From assembly GCF_014174375.1 (NCBI RefSeq), contig NZ_JABEQE010000007.1, positions 1 through 64,000 of the forward strand: a stretch of DNA of 64,000 nucleotides, read 5' to 3'. The position numbers and the translations under genes are program-made. The notes beneath the pieces were generated by a model. It had not been told where the DNA came from. It did not search any database and worked only from the letters and a program-made list of their open reading frames with translations. Origin of the DNA: Gluconacetobacter asukensis (lineage in GTDB: Bacteria > Pseudomonadota > Alphaproteobacteria > Acetobacterales > Acetobacteraceae). Position 1 is the first letter of the stretch, and every line of letters begins with the position of its first letter. Positions 16,215-24,199 of this stretch are shown here, in pieces.

Positions 16215-17030
16215 ATGACCGAACGGGATTACTCGCAGCGGCGCGCCTGCCGCCTGATCGGTATGGATCCGAAGACCTGGCGCTATGCATCGCGACGGCC
16301 CGACGACGCTGATGCGCGCGTCCGGCTTCGCGCATTGGCAGCGGAAAGGCGTCGGTTCGGCTATCGGCGGCTGCAGATCCTGCTCGGCCGGGAGGGGATG
16401 GCGATGAACCACAAGAAGCTGTTCCGGCTGTATCGCGAGGAAGGGCTGTCGGTCCGCAAGCGTGGCGGCCGGAAACGGGCGATGGGCACGCGCTCGCCGA
16501 TGATGTTGCCCGACGGGCCCAACCAGCGGTGGAGCCTGGATTTCGTCTCGGACGCTCTGAACAACGGACGGCGGTTCCGCGTGCTGACGGTGGTGGACGA
16601 CTACACGCGCGAATGTCTGGCGCTGGTGGCGGATACGTCGTTGTCAGGCGAACGGCTCGGTCGCGAACTCGACCGGATCGGGGAACATCGCGGCTGGCCA
16701 CTGATGATCGTCAGTGACAACGGCACAGAGATGACCTCAAACGCCATTCTGGCCTGGCAGGAAAAGCGGTCGGTGCTGTGGCACTATATCGCACCGGGCA
16801 AGCCGCAGCAGAACGGGTTCGTCGAGAGCTTCAACGGCCGGTTCCGTGACGAATGCCTCAACGAGCACCTGTTCCGCAACATCGCCCACGCTCGGACGGT
16901 CATCGACGCCTGGCGAGCTGACTACAACGCCGTCAGGCCCCACACCAGCCTCAACGGCATGACGCCAGAAGCTTTCGCCCAACACGCCAACAAGGCATAC
17001 AACAACCCTCAGACCCTAACTCAAAACTGA
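16215..17030 (+). CDS. IS407-like orfB (DDE integrase)
   Basis: A 271-residue integrase-type transposase. HTH_21-like N-terminus ([20 protein letters not shown]). The catalytic core has [10 protein letters not shown] (first D), [18 protein letters not shown] (second D) and [18 protein letters not shown] (catalytic E). Reading back in frame from the ATG at 16215 there is a TGA at 16209-16211. The normal orfA-orfB frameshift fusion would therefore stop before the integrase, so the element may be defective unless translation re-initiates. Confidence 0.9.
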   Translation: MTERDYSQRRACRLIGMDPKTWRYASRRPDDADARVRLRALAAERRRFGYRRLQILLGREGMAMNHKKLFRLYREEGLSVRKRGGRKRAMGTRSPMMLPDGPNQRWSLDFVSDALNNGRRFRVLTVVDDYTRECLALVADTSLSGERLGRELDRIGEHRGWPLMIVSDNGTEMTSNAILAWQEKRSVLWHYIAPGKPQQNGFVESFNGRFRDECLNEHLFRNIAHARTVIDAWRADYNAVRPHTSLNGMTPEAFAQHANKAYNNPQTLTQN

Positions 17031-17197
17031 GGGCACGTTCGGGGCAGGGTCACGACGTCCCGAATCGAATGCCAGCGAAATCATCAATTGCACCCGCCGT
17101 CCGCTACCCGCGCACAGGTTTACTACGGCCGAGCAAAGCCATTGAATTCACGACATATCCCTTCTCTGTTACCCACGTTGTGGGAAGGGGTAAAATT

Positions 17198-17213
17198 AGT
17201 TGAAAGTTCACAT
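17198..17213. promoter_or_regulatory. IacR/MarR-type operator, site 1 (transporter)
   Basis: AGTTGA-AAGT-TCACAT, 43 bases upstream of the transporter start. It matches the AGTGGA-N4-TCCACT consensus shared by four leaders in this region, with three of the twelve half-site positions different. It is the weakest of the four. Confidence 0.5.
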
Positions 17214-17255
17214 GATGTATGATCTAATCTCGTAATGATATCGGAAGGTGTCCGC

Positions 17256-18521
17256 ATGAAACCTGCCAAGCGTGCTTTATGCAGTGCAATGGCCGGAAAT
17301 ATTGTGGAATGGTATGATTTTTCTTTGTACTTGGCCGCTGCCCCGTTAATTTTTAGTCAATTATTCTTTTCGGGAGCGCAGACGGCTTTCATGCATCAGG
17401 TCGAGGCGGCGGCGTTCTTTGCCGCAGGCTTCGTGGTGCGTCCCGTCGGTGGCATTCTATTCGGCTATCTTGGAGACCGCTACGGGCATCTGGTTTCACT
17501 GCGTTGGACGTTGCTCCTGATCGGCGCGGGGACGGCCGCGATTGGAGCGTTGCCCGGTTTCGATACGATTGGCCTTTATGCGCCGTCGATCCTTCTTCTG
17601 CTCCGTCTTGTGCAGGGTGTCGCTGCCGGGGGTGAGTGGGCCGGTAGTATTCTGGTGATCGAAGGTGCAGCCGCGGGCGCGCGGAACAATACCGTACTGT
17701 TGTCCCTGAGTCAGTCCGGCGTTGCGGCTGGCATGGTCCTGGGAACGGTCGCGCTTTGGCTGGCCAGTTGCCTGCCCCATGAAGCATTCCTGCGCTGGGG
17801 GTGGCGAGCGGCCTTCGTGGCGCCTTTACCGTTCGTCGGGCTTGGGATCTTGCTCCGAACCTCGATGGACGGAGGGGCGAGAAGGGTGGAGCCGCACGGC
17901 CTCTCACGCTTTCCGTTGGTGACCCTCTTACGTCGCGAGCCGGTGGCCGTTCTGCGCGGGATCGGCATTCGTCTGGCGGAAAATGGCGGCGTCTATCTGA
18001 TGACCGTTTTCGGCCTGTCGTACGGACGGGAGCAGCATATACCGGACACTGTTCTGCTGCTGGCCATGACACTGGGCCTTGCCGCAGACGGCCTGGCGAT
18101 GCCGCTTTTCGGCTGGCTTGCGGTCCGATACGGCGCGCAGCGCGTCTATCTGGGGGGTATCATCGGGCTCTCCTGTCTGGCGCCGCTATTTTTTCTCCTG
18201 GTCGCGTCGGGCCAAACGGGGTATGTCATGCTTGCCTTCGTTCTGGTCATGGCGCTAGGTCACGCGCCGATGATCGCCGTCGAGCCGATCTTGCTGGCGC
18301 GCCTGTTCGCCGATGGCGAGCGCTATACCGGGGTGGCCGTTTCTCATGAAATCGGGGCGGTGCTGGCGGGCGGCCTTTCACCCCTTATGGCGACGCTTCT
18401 CTATCATGCGAGCGGGAGCGTGAATGGCGTCATTCTCTATCTTCTGCTGCTGGCGACGTTCTCGGCGATCGCACTTTGCGGGCGTGGAATAGGGCGTGAC
18501 AAACCCGCTTCCTTCTCCTGA
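17256..18521 (+). CDS. MHS-family MFS transporter (aromatic acid/metabolite:H+ symporter type)
   Basis: A 421-residue inner-membrane protein with about 12 hydrophobic helices. The start MKPAKRALCSAMAGNIVEWY DFSLY carries the NIVEWYDF motif of the metabolite:H+ symporter family (shikimate, proline/betaine, alpha-ketoglutarate permeases). GYLGDRYGH and RLVQGVAAGGEWAGS are the MFS motifs. The ATG at 17256 is preferred to 17235 because ggaaggt lies just before it. A MarR-type operator-like sequence lies in the leader and the MarR gene follows. I infer uptake of an indole or aromatic acid for the downstream pathway. Confidence 0.82.
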   Translation: MKPAKRALCSAMAGNIVEWYDFSLYLAAAPLIFSQLFFSGAQTAFMHQVEAAAFFAAGFVVRPVGGILFGYLGDRYGHLVSLRWTLLLIGAGTAAIGALPGFDTIGLYAPSILLLLRLVQGVAAGGEWAGSILVIEGAAAGARNNTVLLSLSQSGVAAGMVLGTVALWLASCLPHEAFLRWGWRAAFVAPLPFVGLGILLRTSMDGGARRVEPHGLSRFPLVTLLRREPVAVLRGIGIRLAENGGVYLMTVFGLSYGREQHIPDTVLLLAMTLGLAADGLAMPLFGWLAVRYGAQRVYLGGIIGLSCLAPLFFLLVASGQTGYVMLAFVLVMALGHAPMIAVEPILLARLFADGERYTGVAVSHEIGAVLAGGLSPLMATLLYHASGSVNGVILYLLLLATFSAIALCGRGIGRDKPASFS

Positions 18522-18571
18522 AGGGATGGGCTAGGTCTGCGGACCGTAACAGAGGCGGCTGGGGATAGCAC

Positions 18572-19039
18572 TTGAAGCGCGGCAAAATTTGGCGGCAGGC
18601 GAATCCGACGGATCCCGCCTTCTCCCCCGAGACATCCCCCTTCTTTCACCTGTCCCGCCTGGTCGGGCTTTATCATCTACGCATGGATGCGCACTTGAAG
18701 CCGATCGGGATGGATGTGCCGCGCTGGCGCGTCATCAATATCCTCCATGAGCATGAGTGCGCGACGATCAGTACGATTGCCGATCTGGCGGTGATCCGCG
18801 TCTCGACCATGACCAAGCTGGTCTATCGGATGGAAGGCGAAAGGCTGGTCAGTACTGCGGTCTCATCGACCGACGGTCGCGTTACCGAAGTGCGCCTGGC
18901 CGAGAAGGGGCGTAACGCGCTGGATCAGGTGCGAAGCAAGGCGGGGCTGATCTTTGAGCGCGCGTTTCATGACATCGAGGATGCGGATATACAGACCTTC
19001 ATGACCCTGACACGGAAAATTTACGACAATATTTATTGA
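18572..19039 (+). CDS. iacR: MarR family regulator, probable IacR
   Basis: A 155-residue MarR protein starting at TTG. Winged-helix core at residues about 45-115: PRWRVINILHEHECATISTI, ADLAVIRVSTMTKLVYRMEG, then the wing SSTDGRVTEVRLAEKG. MarR regulators (IacR, IadR) control known indole-acetate clusters and release DNA on binding indole-acetate. Here it stands between the transporter and the catabolic genes. The repeated 16-base dyads in four leaders are the expected type of MarR target. The family call is firm; the IacR identity is inferred from context. Confidence 0.75.
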   Translation: MKRGKIWRQANPTDPAFSPETSPFFHLSRLVGLYHLRMDAHLKPIGMDVPRWRVINILHEHECATISTIADLAVIRVSTMTKLVYRMEGERLVSTAVSSTDGRVTEVRLAEKGRNALDQVRSKAGLIFERAFHDIEDADIQTFMTLTRKIYDNIY

Positions 19040-19052
19040 GGATCGGAGCGGA

Positions 19053-19076
19053 GGGCGCGGTTGCGAATCCGCGCCC
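19053..19076. terminator. Hairpin downstream of the MarR gene
   Basis: An 8-base perfect stem (gggcgcgg / ccgcgccc) with an 8-base loop, 13 bases after the MarR stop. There is no T-run, so it is at best a weak or factor-assisted terminator separating the regulator from the dehydrogenase operon. Confidence 0.4.
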
Positions 19077-19142
19077 CGCCGTCAGTCCCCTGTCCTGGCA
19101 CCGGCCGCAGCCGTGCATGCGGCAAAAAAAATTTGCCAAATA

Positions 19143-19158
19143 AGTGGAATAATCAACT
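19143..19158. promoter_or_regulatory. IacR/MarR-type operator, site 2 (dehydrogenase operon)
   Basis: AGTGGA-ATAA-TCAACT, about 60 bases upstream of the FMN dehydrogenase start. One half-site position differs from a perfect dyad. Same spacing (4) and core as the sites before the TonB receptor and the monooxygenase. Confidence 0.6.
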
Positions 19159-19218
19159 ATTCCATATTAGCATCGGTATCGCTGCCCCTGGCGGCGGCGA
19201 TGCGGGTGTGGAGTAGGC

Positions 19219-20388
19219 ATGATCGTTTCCGTTGACCAGCTCCGTCAGGCTGCGCGTGGCACATTGCCACGCTGGCTGTTTGACTATGTCGATGGCGGTG
19301 CGTACTCAGAAGCGACCCTGAGACGTAACAGGGACGCGCTTGCCGAGCGGCATCTGCTTCCTTTCGTCCTGCGTGGCGTGGCGCGGCCCGATGCCGGCGC
19401 GTCGATCCTGGGTGTCAGGCAACCGTTTCCGATCGGGCTCGCCCCGGTGGGAATGGCCGGCATGCTGGACGCACAGGGAGAGATCGCCGCCGCGCGCGCG
19501 GCGACCGCCCTTGGTGTGCAGATGTGCGTTTCTCACTTCTCGATCTGTTCGATCGAGGAGATCGCGCGTGCTGTCGATCCTGCATTTCTGATGTTCCAGC
19601 TCTATATTTTTCGCGATCGTGCGGTCACCGAGGACATGGTGCGGCGCGCCTGGGCAGCAGGTGTCAGGACGCTGGTCGTGACCGTCGATACCCCGGTCAC
19701 ACCGTTGCGGGAGCGGGATGTCCGAAATGGATTCCGCCAGCTTTCCCGTCTGTCCCTTCGGCATATCGGGCAGATGCTTCCGCGCCCCGGATGGACCTGG
19801 CGCATGGTGCGGCGCGGACATTGCGTGATCGGCAACCTTGTTCCCTACGATATGGGGACGACCCTTTTTTCGCAGGCGGCGGCTATTTCCCGGTCGCTCG
19901 ATCCGGCGATCGGGTGGGACGACATGGCATGGCTGCGTACGATTTGGAAAGGTCGTCTTGTCGTCAAGGGCGTCATGCAGCCGGCCGACGTCGCGACATG
20001 TGCCGATCTGGGCCTGGACGGCGTCGTGCTGTCCAATCATGGCGGACGGCAGCTCGATGGCAGCGCTTCGGCGGTCGATGTGCTGGAGGCCGGCATACGT
20101 GCGGCGAATGCCCGGATTCAGATCCTGGTGGATGGCGGGTTCCGGTACGGTGGAGACGTCGCGAAGGCCCTCATGCTTGGTGCCGCCGGCGTGATGATCG
20201 GCCGCCCGTGGGCTTACGCGCTGGCCGCGAATGGAGAGAAGGGCGTTACCGACGTGCTGAAATATTTCCGGGACGGACTTCTTTCGACCATGACCTTGCT
20301 GGGGGCCGCCGATCTCGGTGCGTTGCGCGGCGGGCGGAAGTCGCTTCTTCTTGAAGCACGCCAGACGACATCGTTCGATGAAGAATAG
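19219..20388 (+). CDS. FMN-dependent alpha-hydroxy-acid dehydrogenase (LldD/MdlB family)
   Basis: A 389-residue TIM-barrel flavoenzyme oxidising an L-2-hydroxy acid to the 2-oxo acid. FMN and substrate motifs: PIGLAPVGMAG (about 75-85), VVTVDTPVTPLRERDVRNGF (about 155-174) and the catalytic SNHGGRQLDG with His275 and Arg278. Length and motifs match L-lactate and (S)-mandelate dehydrogenases. It opens a three-gene operon (10-base gaps) with an aldehyde dehydrogenase and a PQQ dehydrogenase. In an indole context indole-3-lactate would be a logical substrate, and lactate or mandelate are alternatives. The MarR-type site upstream ties it to the same regulon as the dioxygenase operon. Confidence 0.85.
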   Translation: MIVSVDQLRQAARGTLPRWLFDYVDGGAYSEATLRRNRDALAERHLLPFVLRGVARPDAGASILGVRQPFPIGLAPVGMAGMLDAQGEIAAARAATALGVQMCVSHFSICSIEEIARAVDPAFLMFQLYIFRDRAVTEDMVRRAWAAGVRTLVVTVDTPVTPLRERDVRNGFRQLSRLSLRHIGQMLPRPGWTWRMVRRGHCVIGNLVPYDMGTTLFSQAAAISRSLDPAIGWDDMAWLRTIWKGRLVVKGVMQPADVATCADLGLDGVVLSNHGGRQLDGSASAVDVLEAGIRAANARIQILVDGGFRYGGDVAKALMLGAAGVMIGRPWAYALAANGEKGVTDVLKYFRDGLLSTMTLLGAADLGALRGGRKSLLLEARQTTSFDEE

Positions 20389-20397
20389 GGGCATTAG

Positions 20398-21891
20398 ATG
20401 AGCATGACATCCGTCCTGCCCGACGTGCGGACATTTCTTGAACGCCGCCATGGTCTCTACATCGATGGAGGATGGGTGGCCTCCTCCGGCGAGGCGCGGC
20501 TGCCGGTTTTCGACCCTGCGAGCGGGGAGAAGATATCGTCGGTGGCGGACGCCACCGAGCAGGACGTCCAGCGCGCGGTACAGGCGGCGAAGGCGAGTTT
20601 CCTTTCAGGACCATGGCGCGGCATGCCGCCGGTCGCCCGTGAACGAATCCTGCTGCGCTTGGCCGACCTGGTCGAACGTGACGCGGAAATCCTGGCCCAG
20701 CTCGAGACGTTGGAACAGGGAAAATCCATTACCCTGTCACGTATTCTGGAGGCCGGATCGTCACAGGCGTGGATCCGCTATGTCGCGGGTCTAGCAACGA
20801 AAATAACCGGGCAAAGCTTCGACGTATCGATCCCGTTGCCGCCGGGGGCGCGTTACGCGGCCTATACCCGAAAGGAACCGGTCGGTGTCGTCGCCGGTAT
20901 CGTGCCGTGGAATTTTCCGCTTCTGATCGGCGTCTGGAAAGTATTGCCGGCCCTGGCGGCCGGGTGTTCCGTCGTTGCCAAACCGTCTGAAACGACCCCG
21001 CTGACGATGCTGCGCCTTGCCGAACTGGCGACCGAGGCGGGAGTCCCGGATGGTGCATTCAACGTCGTGACCGGCAGCGGCGGCGTCGCCGGTGAGGCGC
21101 TCGTGCAGCATCCGGATATCGCCAAGGTCAGTTTCACGGGTTCGACGCCGGTCGGCAAGCGCATCGCCCGGAATTGTGCGTCGCGTCTGGCCCGCGTGTC
21201 CCTGGAACTGGGTGGAAAGAACCCGGCGATCGTCCTGGCGGATGCGGATGTCGACCGTGTGGTCGGCGGATTGACCTTGGCTGGCTTTCTCAATCAGGGG
21301 CAGGTCTGCGCGGCATGTTCCCGAGTGTATGCCGAGGCGTCGATTTTCGATCGGGTGGTGGCGGGATTGCAGCAGGCGGTGACCGGTATGTCCATCGGGC
21401 CCGGCATGGATGAGACGGCGCAAATCAACCCCGTCGCGTCGCAGGCTCATCAGAAAAGGATTCAGTCTTACCTGGAGCGGGCGGAAAAGGCAGGAGCGGA
21501 GATCCTGTCGGGACCTCCCGCACCGGAGGGACGCGGATTCTACGTTCCGCCCGCCCTTGTCGTGAAGCCCGACGATACGCTCCCGCTTGTACGAGAAGAG
21601 GTATTCGGACCGGTCATGACGGTCACACGCGTGGCCAACGCCGAAGAGGCGCTCGTGCGGGCCAACGACACGCCCTTCGGTCTGGCCGCGAGCGTCTGGA
21701 CCGGCAGCCTTCAGGCGGCGATGGAACTGCCGCCCCTGTTGCAGGTCGGGACAGTGTGGGTGAACAGTCACGTCATGATCGATCCGAATATGCCGTTCGG
21801 CGGTATGAAAGAGTCCGGGGTCGGCCGGGATTTCGGAACGGGATGGCTCGATGCCTTCACCGAAACGAAATCCATCTGCGTTCGGTATTGA
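20398..21891 (+). CDS. NAD(P)-dependent aldehyde dehydrogenase
   Basis: A 497-residue ALDH of standard length, close in pattern to phenylacetaldehyde/betaine-aldehyde types. Key residues: [20 protein letters not shown], the nucleotide loop [11 protein letters not shown], the general base Glu270 in LELGGKN, and the nucleophile Cys304 in [11 protein letters not shown]. Cytosolic. It lies between the FMN dehydrogenase and the PQQ dehydrogenase, so it is placed to oxidise the aldehyde made by either to an acid. In the proposed pathway that is indole-3-acetaldehyde to indole-3-acetate. Confidence 0.9.
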   Translation: MSMTSVLPDVRTFLERRHGLYIDGGWVASSGEARLPVFDPASGEKISSVADATEQDVQRAVQAAKASFLSGPWRGMPPVARERILLRLADLVERDAEILAQLETLEQGKSITLSRILEAGSSQAWIRYVAGLATKITGQSFDVSIPLPPGARYAAYTRKEPVGVVAGIVPWNFPLLIGVWKVLPALAAGCSVVAKPSETTPLTMLRLAELATEAGVPDGAFNVVTGSGGVAGEALVQHPDIAKVSFTGSTPVGKRIARNCASRLARVSLELGGKNPAIVLADADVDRVVGGLTLAGFLNQGQVCAACSRVYAEASIFDRVVAGLQQAVTGMSIGPGMDETAQINPVASQAHQKRIQSYLERAEKAGAEILSGPPAPEGRGFYVPPALVVKPDDTLPLVREEVFGPVMTVTRVANAEEALVRANDTPFGLAASVWTGSLQAAMELPPLLQVGTVWVNSHVMIDPNMPFGGMKESGVGRDFGTGWLDAFTETKSICVRY

Positions 21892-21900
21892 GACGACATC

Positions 21901-24012
21901 ATGCGGAATCGATTCTCGCGCTACGGTCTCGTCGTGGCGTGCCTTTCCATGCCGGTGACGGCCGTGTTCTCCGGCGCGTCGGCCGACGATAATCCATCGG
22001 ACTGGCCTCAGCACGGCCGTACGGCCTTCGAGCAGCGATTCAGCCCGCTGGACCAGATCAATACGCGGACGATCGGGAGACTGGGGCTGGCCTGGCACCA
22101 GGATTTCGACACGTCCCGCGGGCAGGAAGGCACGCCGCTGATCGTCGACGGCGTCATGTACGTGACGACCAGCTGGAGCAAGGTCGAGGCGCTGGATGCC
22201 GCGACCGGGCGTGTCCTGTGGCGTCACGACCCGGCGGTTCCGGGGGGCGTCGCGGTCAGGGGATGCTGCGATACGGTCAATCGCGGCGCCGCGTACTGGG
22301 ACGGGCGCGTGTATGTCGGGACGTTCGACGGCAGGTTGATCGCCCTGGACGCGAAGAGCGGTCGCCTGGACTGGAGCGTGAATACGATTCCGCACGATGC
22401 CACCTTGGGCGATATCCGTTCCTACACGATCGATGCGGCGCCGCGGATCGCCAAGGACGTTGTGATAATCGGCAATGGAGGGGCGGAGTTCGGGGCCCGC
22501 GGGTTCGTGTCCGGATTCGACGCCCGGACCGGTCGGTTGAAATGGCGTTTCTTTACGGTGCCGGCACCCGGAAACCAGCCTGACCATGCGGCGTCCGACA
22601 ACGTTCTGTCGTCGGTCGCCTACAAGACCTGGAGTCCGACAGGTGGATGGACCCATTCCGGTGGCGGCGGTACCGTCTGGGATTCGATCGTCTATGATCC
22701 CGTGACCGGTCTGGTCTATCTGGGGGTGGGAAACGGCGCCCCCTGGAACTACAAATTCCGTTCGAACGGGGAAGGGGATAACCTGTTCCTGGCCAGCATC
22801 GTCGCCATCAGGCCGGAAACGGGCGAGTATGTCTGGCATTTCCAGGAAACGCCGAAAGACCAGTGGGACTTCACCGCGTCCCAGCCCATGATGGTGCTGG
22901 ACCTGCCTGTCCAGGGGCGGATGCGCCATGTCCTTGTCCAGGCGCCGAAGAATGGCTTTTTCTATACGCTGGACGCGCGGACCGGTGCCTTTATATCGGC
23001 GATACCTTATACGTTTCTGAACTGGGCGAAGGGTATCGATCCGAAGACGGGGCGTCCGGACATCGTGCCCGACGCCTTGTGGTCGCTGACCGGCAGGACG
23101 TGGTTCGGCATTCCCGGTTCGCTCGGCGGACATAACTGGGCGCCGATGGCTTACAGCCCGCAGACCGGATACGTCTACATCCCGGCACAGCAATTGCCCG
23201 AGCCGTTCAAGGCGGATGACCATATGCGCCTGCACGATATGGGCGTGAATCTCGGCATAGACATGTCGGGGCTGCCGGCCGACCCGAAGGTGCTGGCCGC
23301 TGTCGGGAAGACCGTGCAGGGGTGGCTGCTGGCCTGGGATCCGGTTGCAGGCAAGGCCGCGTTCCGCGTGCAGCACGATACGCCATGGAACGGCGGCGTC
23401 CTGGCTACAGCCGGGGGCCTTGTCTTTCAGGGGCTCGCCACGGGCGGATTCGAAGCATACGACGCCCGCACCGGCGCGCGCCTGTATCATTTCGACGCCC
23501 ATAGCGGGATTGTCGCGCCACCGGTCGCATATGCTGTCCATAACCGCCAGTATGTAGCGGTCGAAGTGGGCTGGGGCGGCATCTTTCCGCTGATGGGCGG
23601 GGCCTTGGCAAGGATGCGCAACGACAGCGTGAATCATTCTCGCTTGCTCGTTTTTGCGTTGGACGGGAAAGATCGCCTGCCGGCAGACAGCCGGCCTGTT
23701 CAGACCCTGGCGGACGGGGTGGGATCGTTCGAGCCCGAGCGCGCAAGACGCGGCTATGTATCCTATCAACATTTCTGCATGGCGTGTCATGGCGACAACG
23801 CGATTGCCGGCGGTGTGCTGCCGGACCTGCGCTGGTCGGGGGCGCTCGGCAGTCCCGATGGCTTCTATAGCATTGCAGGGATGGGGGCATTGAAGAATTT
23901 CGGCATGGTTGGCTTCTCCAGCGTTCTGAAGCCCCAGGAGATCGAAGACATCCGGCAGTTCCTGATCAGCCGCGCCCGACATGATGCCGCTCTTGGCGAA
24001 GATAAAAAATAA
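21901..24012 (+). CDS. Periplasmic PQQ-dependent alcohol dehydrogenase with C-terminal cytochrome c (quinohaemoprotein)
   Basis: A 703-residue protein with an N-terminal signal (RYGLVVACLSMPVTAVFSG ASA), an eight-bladed PQQ propeller and a C-terminal haem-c domain (CMACH at 626-630). The adjacent-cysteine pair Cys122-Cys123 (RGCCDTVNRG) stacks on PQQ. The catalytic aspartate is Asp323 in DQWDFTASQP. The residue two further on is Thr325, not Asp, so it looks calcium-type rather than lanthanide-type. Type II/IIG quinohaemoproteins oxidise primary or bulky alcohols in the periplasm and pass electrons to the respiratory chain. Here it is co-transcribed with an aldehyde dehydrogenase; tryptophol or another aryl-alcohol is a reasonable guess. 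Confidence 0.9.
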   Translation: MRNRFSRYGLVVACLSMPVTAVFSGASADDNPSDWPQHGRTAFEQRFSPLDQINTRTIGRLGLAWHQDFDTSRGQEGTPLIVDGVMYVTTSWSKVEALDAATGRVLWRHDPAVPGGVAVRGCCDTVNRGAAYWDGRVYVGTFDGRLIALDAKSGRLDWSVNTIPHDATLGDIRSYTIDAAPRIAKDVVIIGNGGAEFGARGFVSGFDARTGRLKWRFFTVPAPGNQPDHAASDNVLSSVAYKTWSPTGGWTHSGGGGTVWDSIVYDPVTGLVYLGVGNGAPWNYKFRSNGEGDNLFLASIVAIRPETGEYVWHFQETPKDQWDFTASQPMMVLDLPVQGRMRHVLVQAPKNGFFYTLDARTGAFISAIPYTFLNWAKGIDPKTGRPDIVPDALWSLTGRTWFGIPGSLGGHNWAPMAYSPQTGYVYIPAQQLPEPFKADDHMRLHDMGVNLGIDMSGLPADPKVLAAVGKTVQGWLLAWDPVAGKAAFRVQHDTPWNGGVLATAGGLVFQGLATGGFEAYDARTGARLYHFDAHSGIVAPPVAYAVHNRQYVAVEVGWGGIFPLMGGALARMRNDSVNHSRLLVFALDGKDRLPADSRPVQTLADGVGSFEPERARRGYVSYQHFCMACHGDNAIAGGVLPDLRWSGALGSPDGFYSIAGMGALKNFGMVGFSSVLKPQEIEDIRQFLISRARHDAALGEDKK

Positions 24013-24044
24013 ATCGAATACAGAATGATTCGAATAGACAATTA

Positions 24045-24060
24045 AGTGGAAATTTCACAT
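24045..24060. promoter_or_regulatory. IacR/MarR-type operator, site 3 (TonB receptor)
   Basis: AGTGGA-AATT-TCACAT, about 140 bases upstream of the receptor start in an otherwise gene-free leader of 187 bases. Two half-site positions differ from the perfect dyad at 26636. Confidence 0.6.
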
Positions 24061-24199
24061 GATAAATCGACCTCCGGCTCCGGACGGGGCCAGGGGATAC
24101 GGATTATGACGGCAGACGGACTTCATGCGGGGCGGTCTGTCGGGATAAACATTACGATATGGTTCCATTCCGGCTTGAACGTGCGCCGGATGACGAGGA

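Larger units (their letters stand above)
15853..17052 (+). mobile_element. IS3-family element, IS407-like group, complete
   Basis: A 1200-base element. Left end TGACCTTGCCCCC...TGCCCTC; right end, reverse strand, TGACCCTGCCCCG...TGCCCTC. The imperfect terminal repeats begin with TGACC as in the IS407 group. It contains orfA and orfB. No matching target duplication flanks it (left atat, right cgac), which suggests that recombination has exchanged one flank. A truncated direct copy of the 3' part is found at 44985-45410. Confidence 0.88.

Noticed and set aside
19306-20451. 381-codon minus-strand frame
   Set aside because: Antisense to the FMN hydroxyacid dehydrogenase; no family motif and a biased composition.
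20791-23982. 1063-codon open frame on the minus strand
   Set aside because: It lies wholly antisense to the aldehyde dehydrogenase and PQQ dehydrogenase, which have clear motifs. Its composition (rich in Arg, His, Gln, Gly) is that of a GC-driven shadow frame.
19219-24012. Mandelate/mandelamide pathway as the explanation of the cluster
   Set aside because: A hydroxyacid dehydrogenase, an aldehyde dehydrogenase and an amidase would fit, but the thiamine-dependent benzoylformate decarboxylase is missing. The monooxygenase, flavin reductase, Rieske, SDR and MarR set fits iac/iad better.
21901-24012. Lanthanide-dependent (XoxF-type) dehydrogenase
   Set aside because: The diagnostic extra aspartate two residues after the catalytic Asp323 is Thr325 here, pointing to the calcium type.
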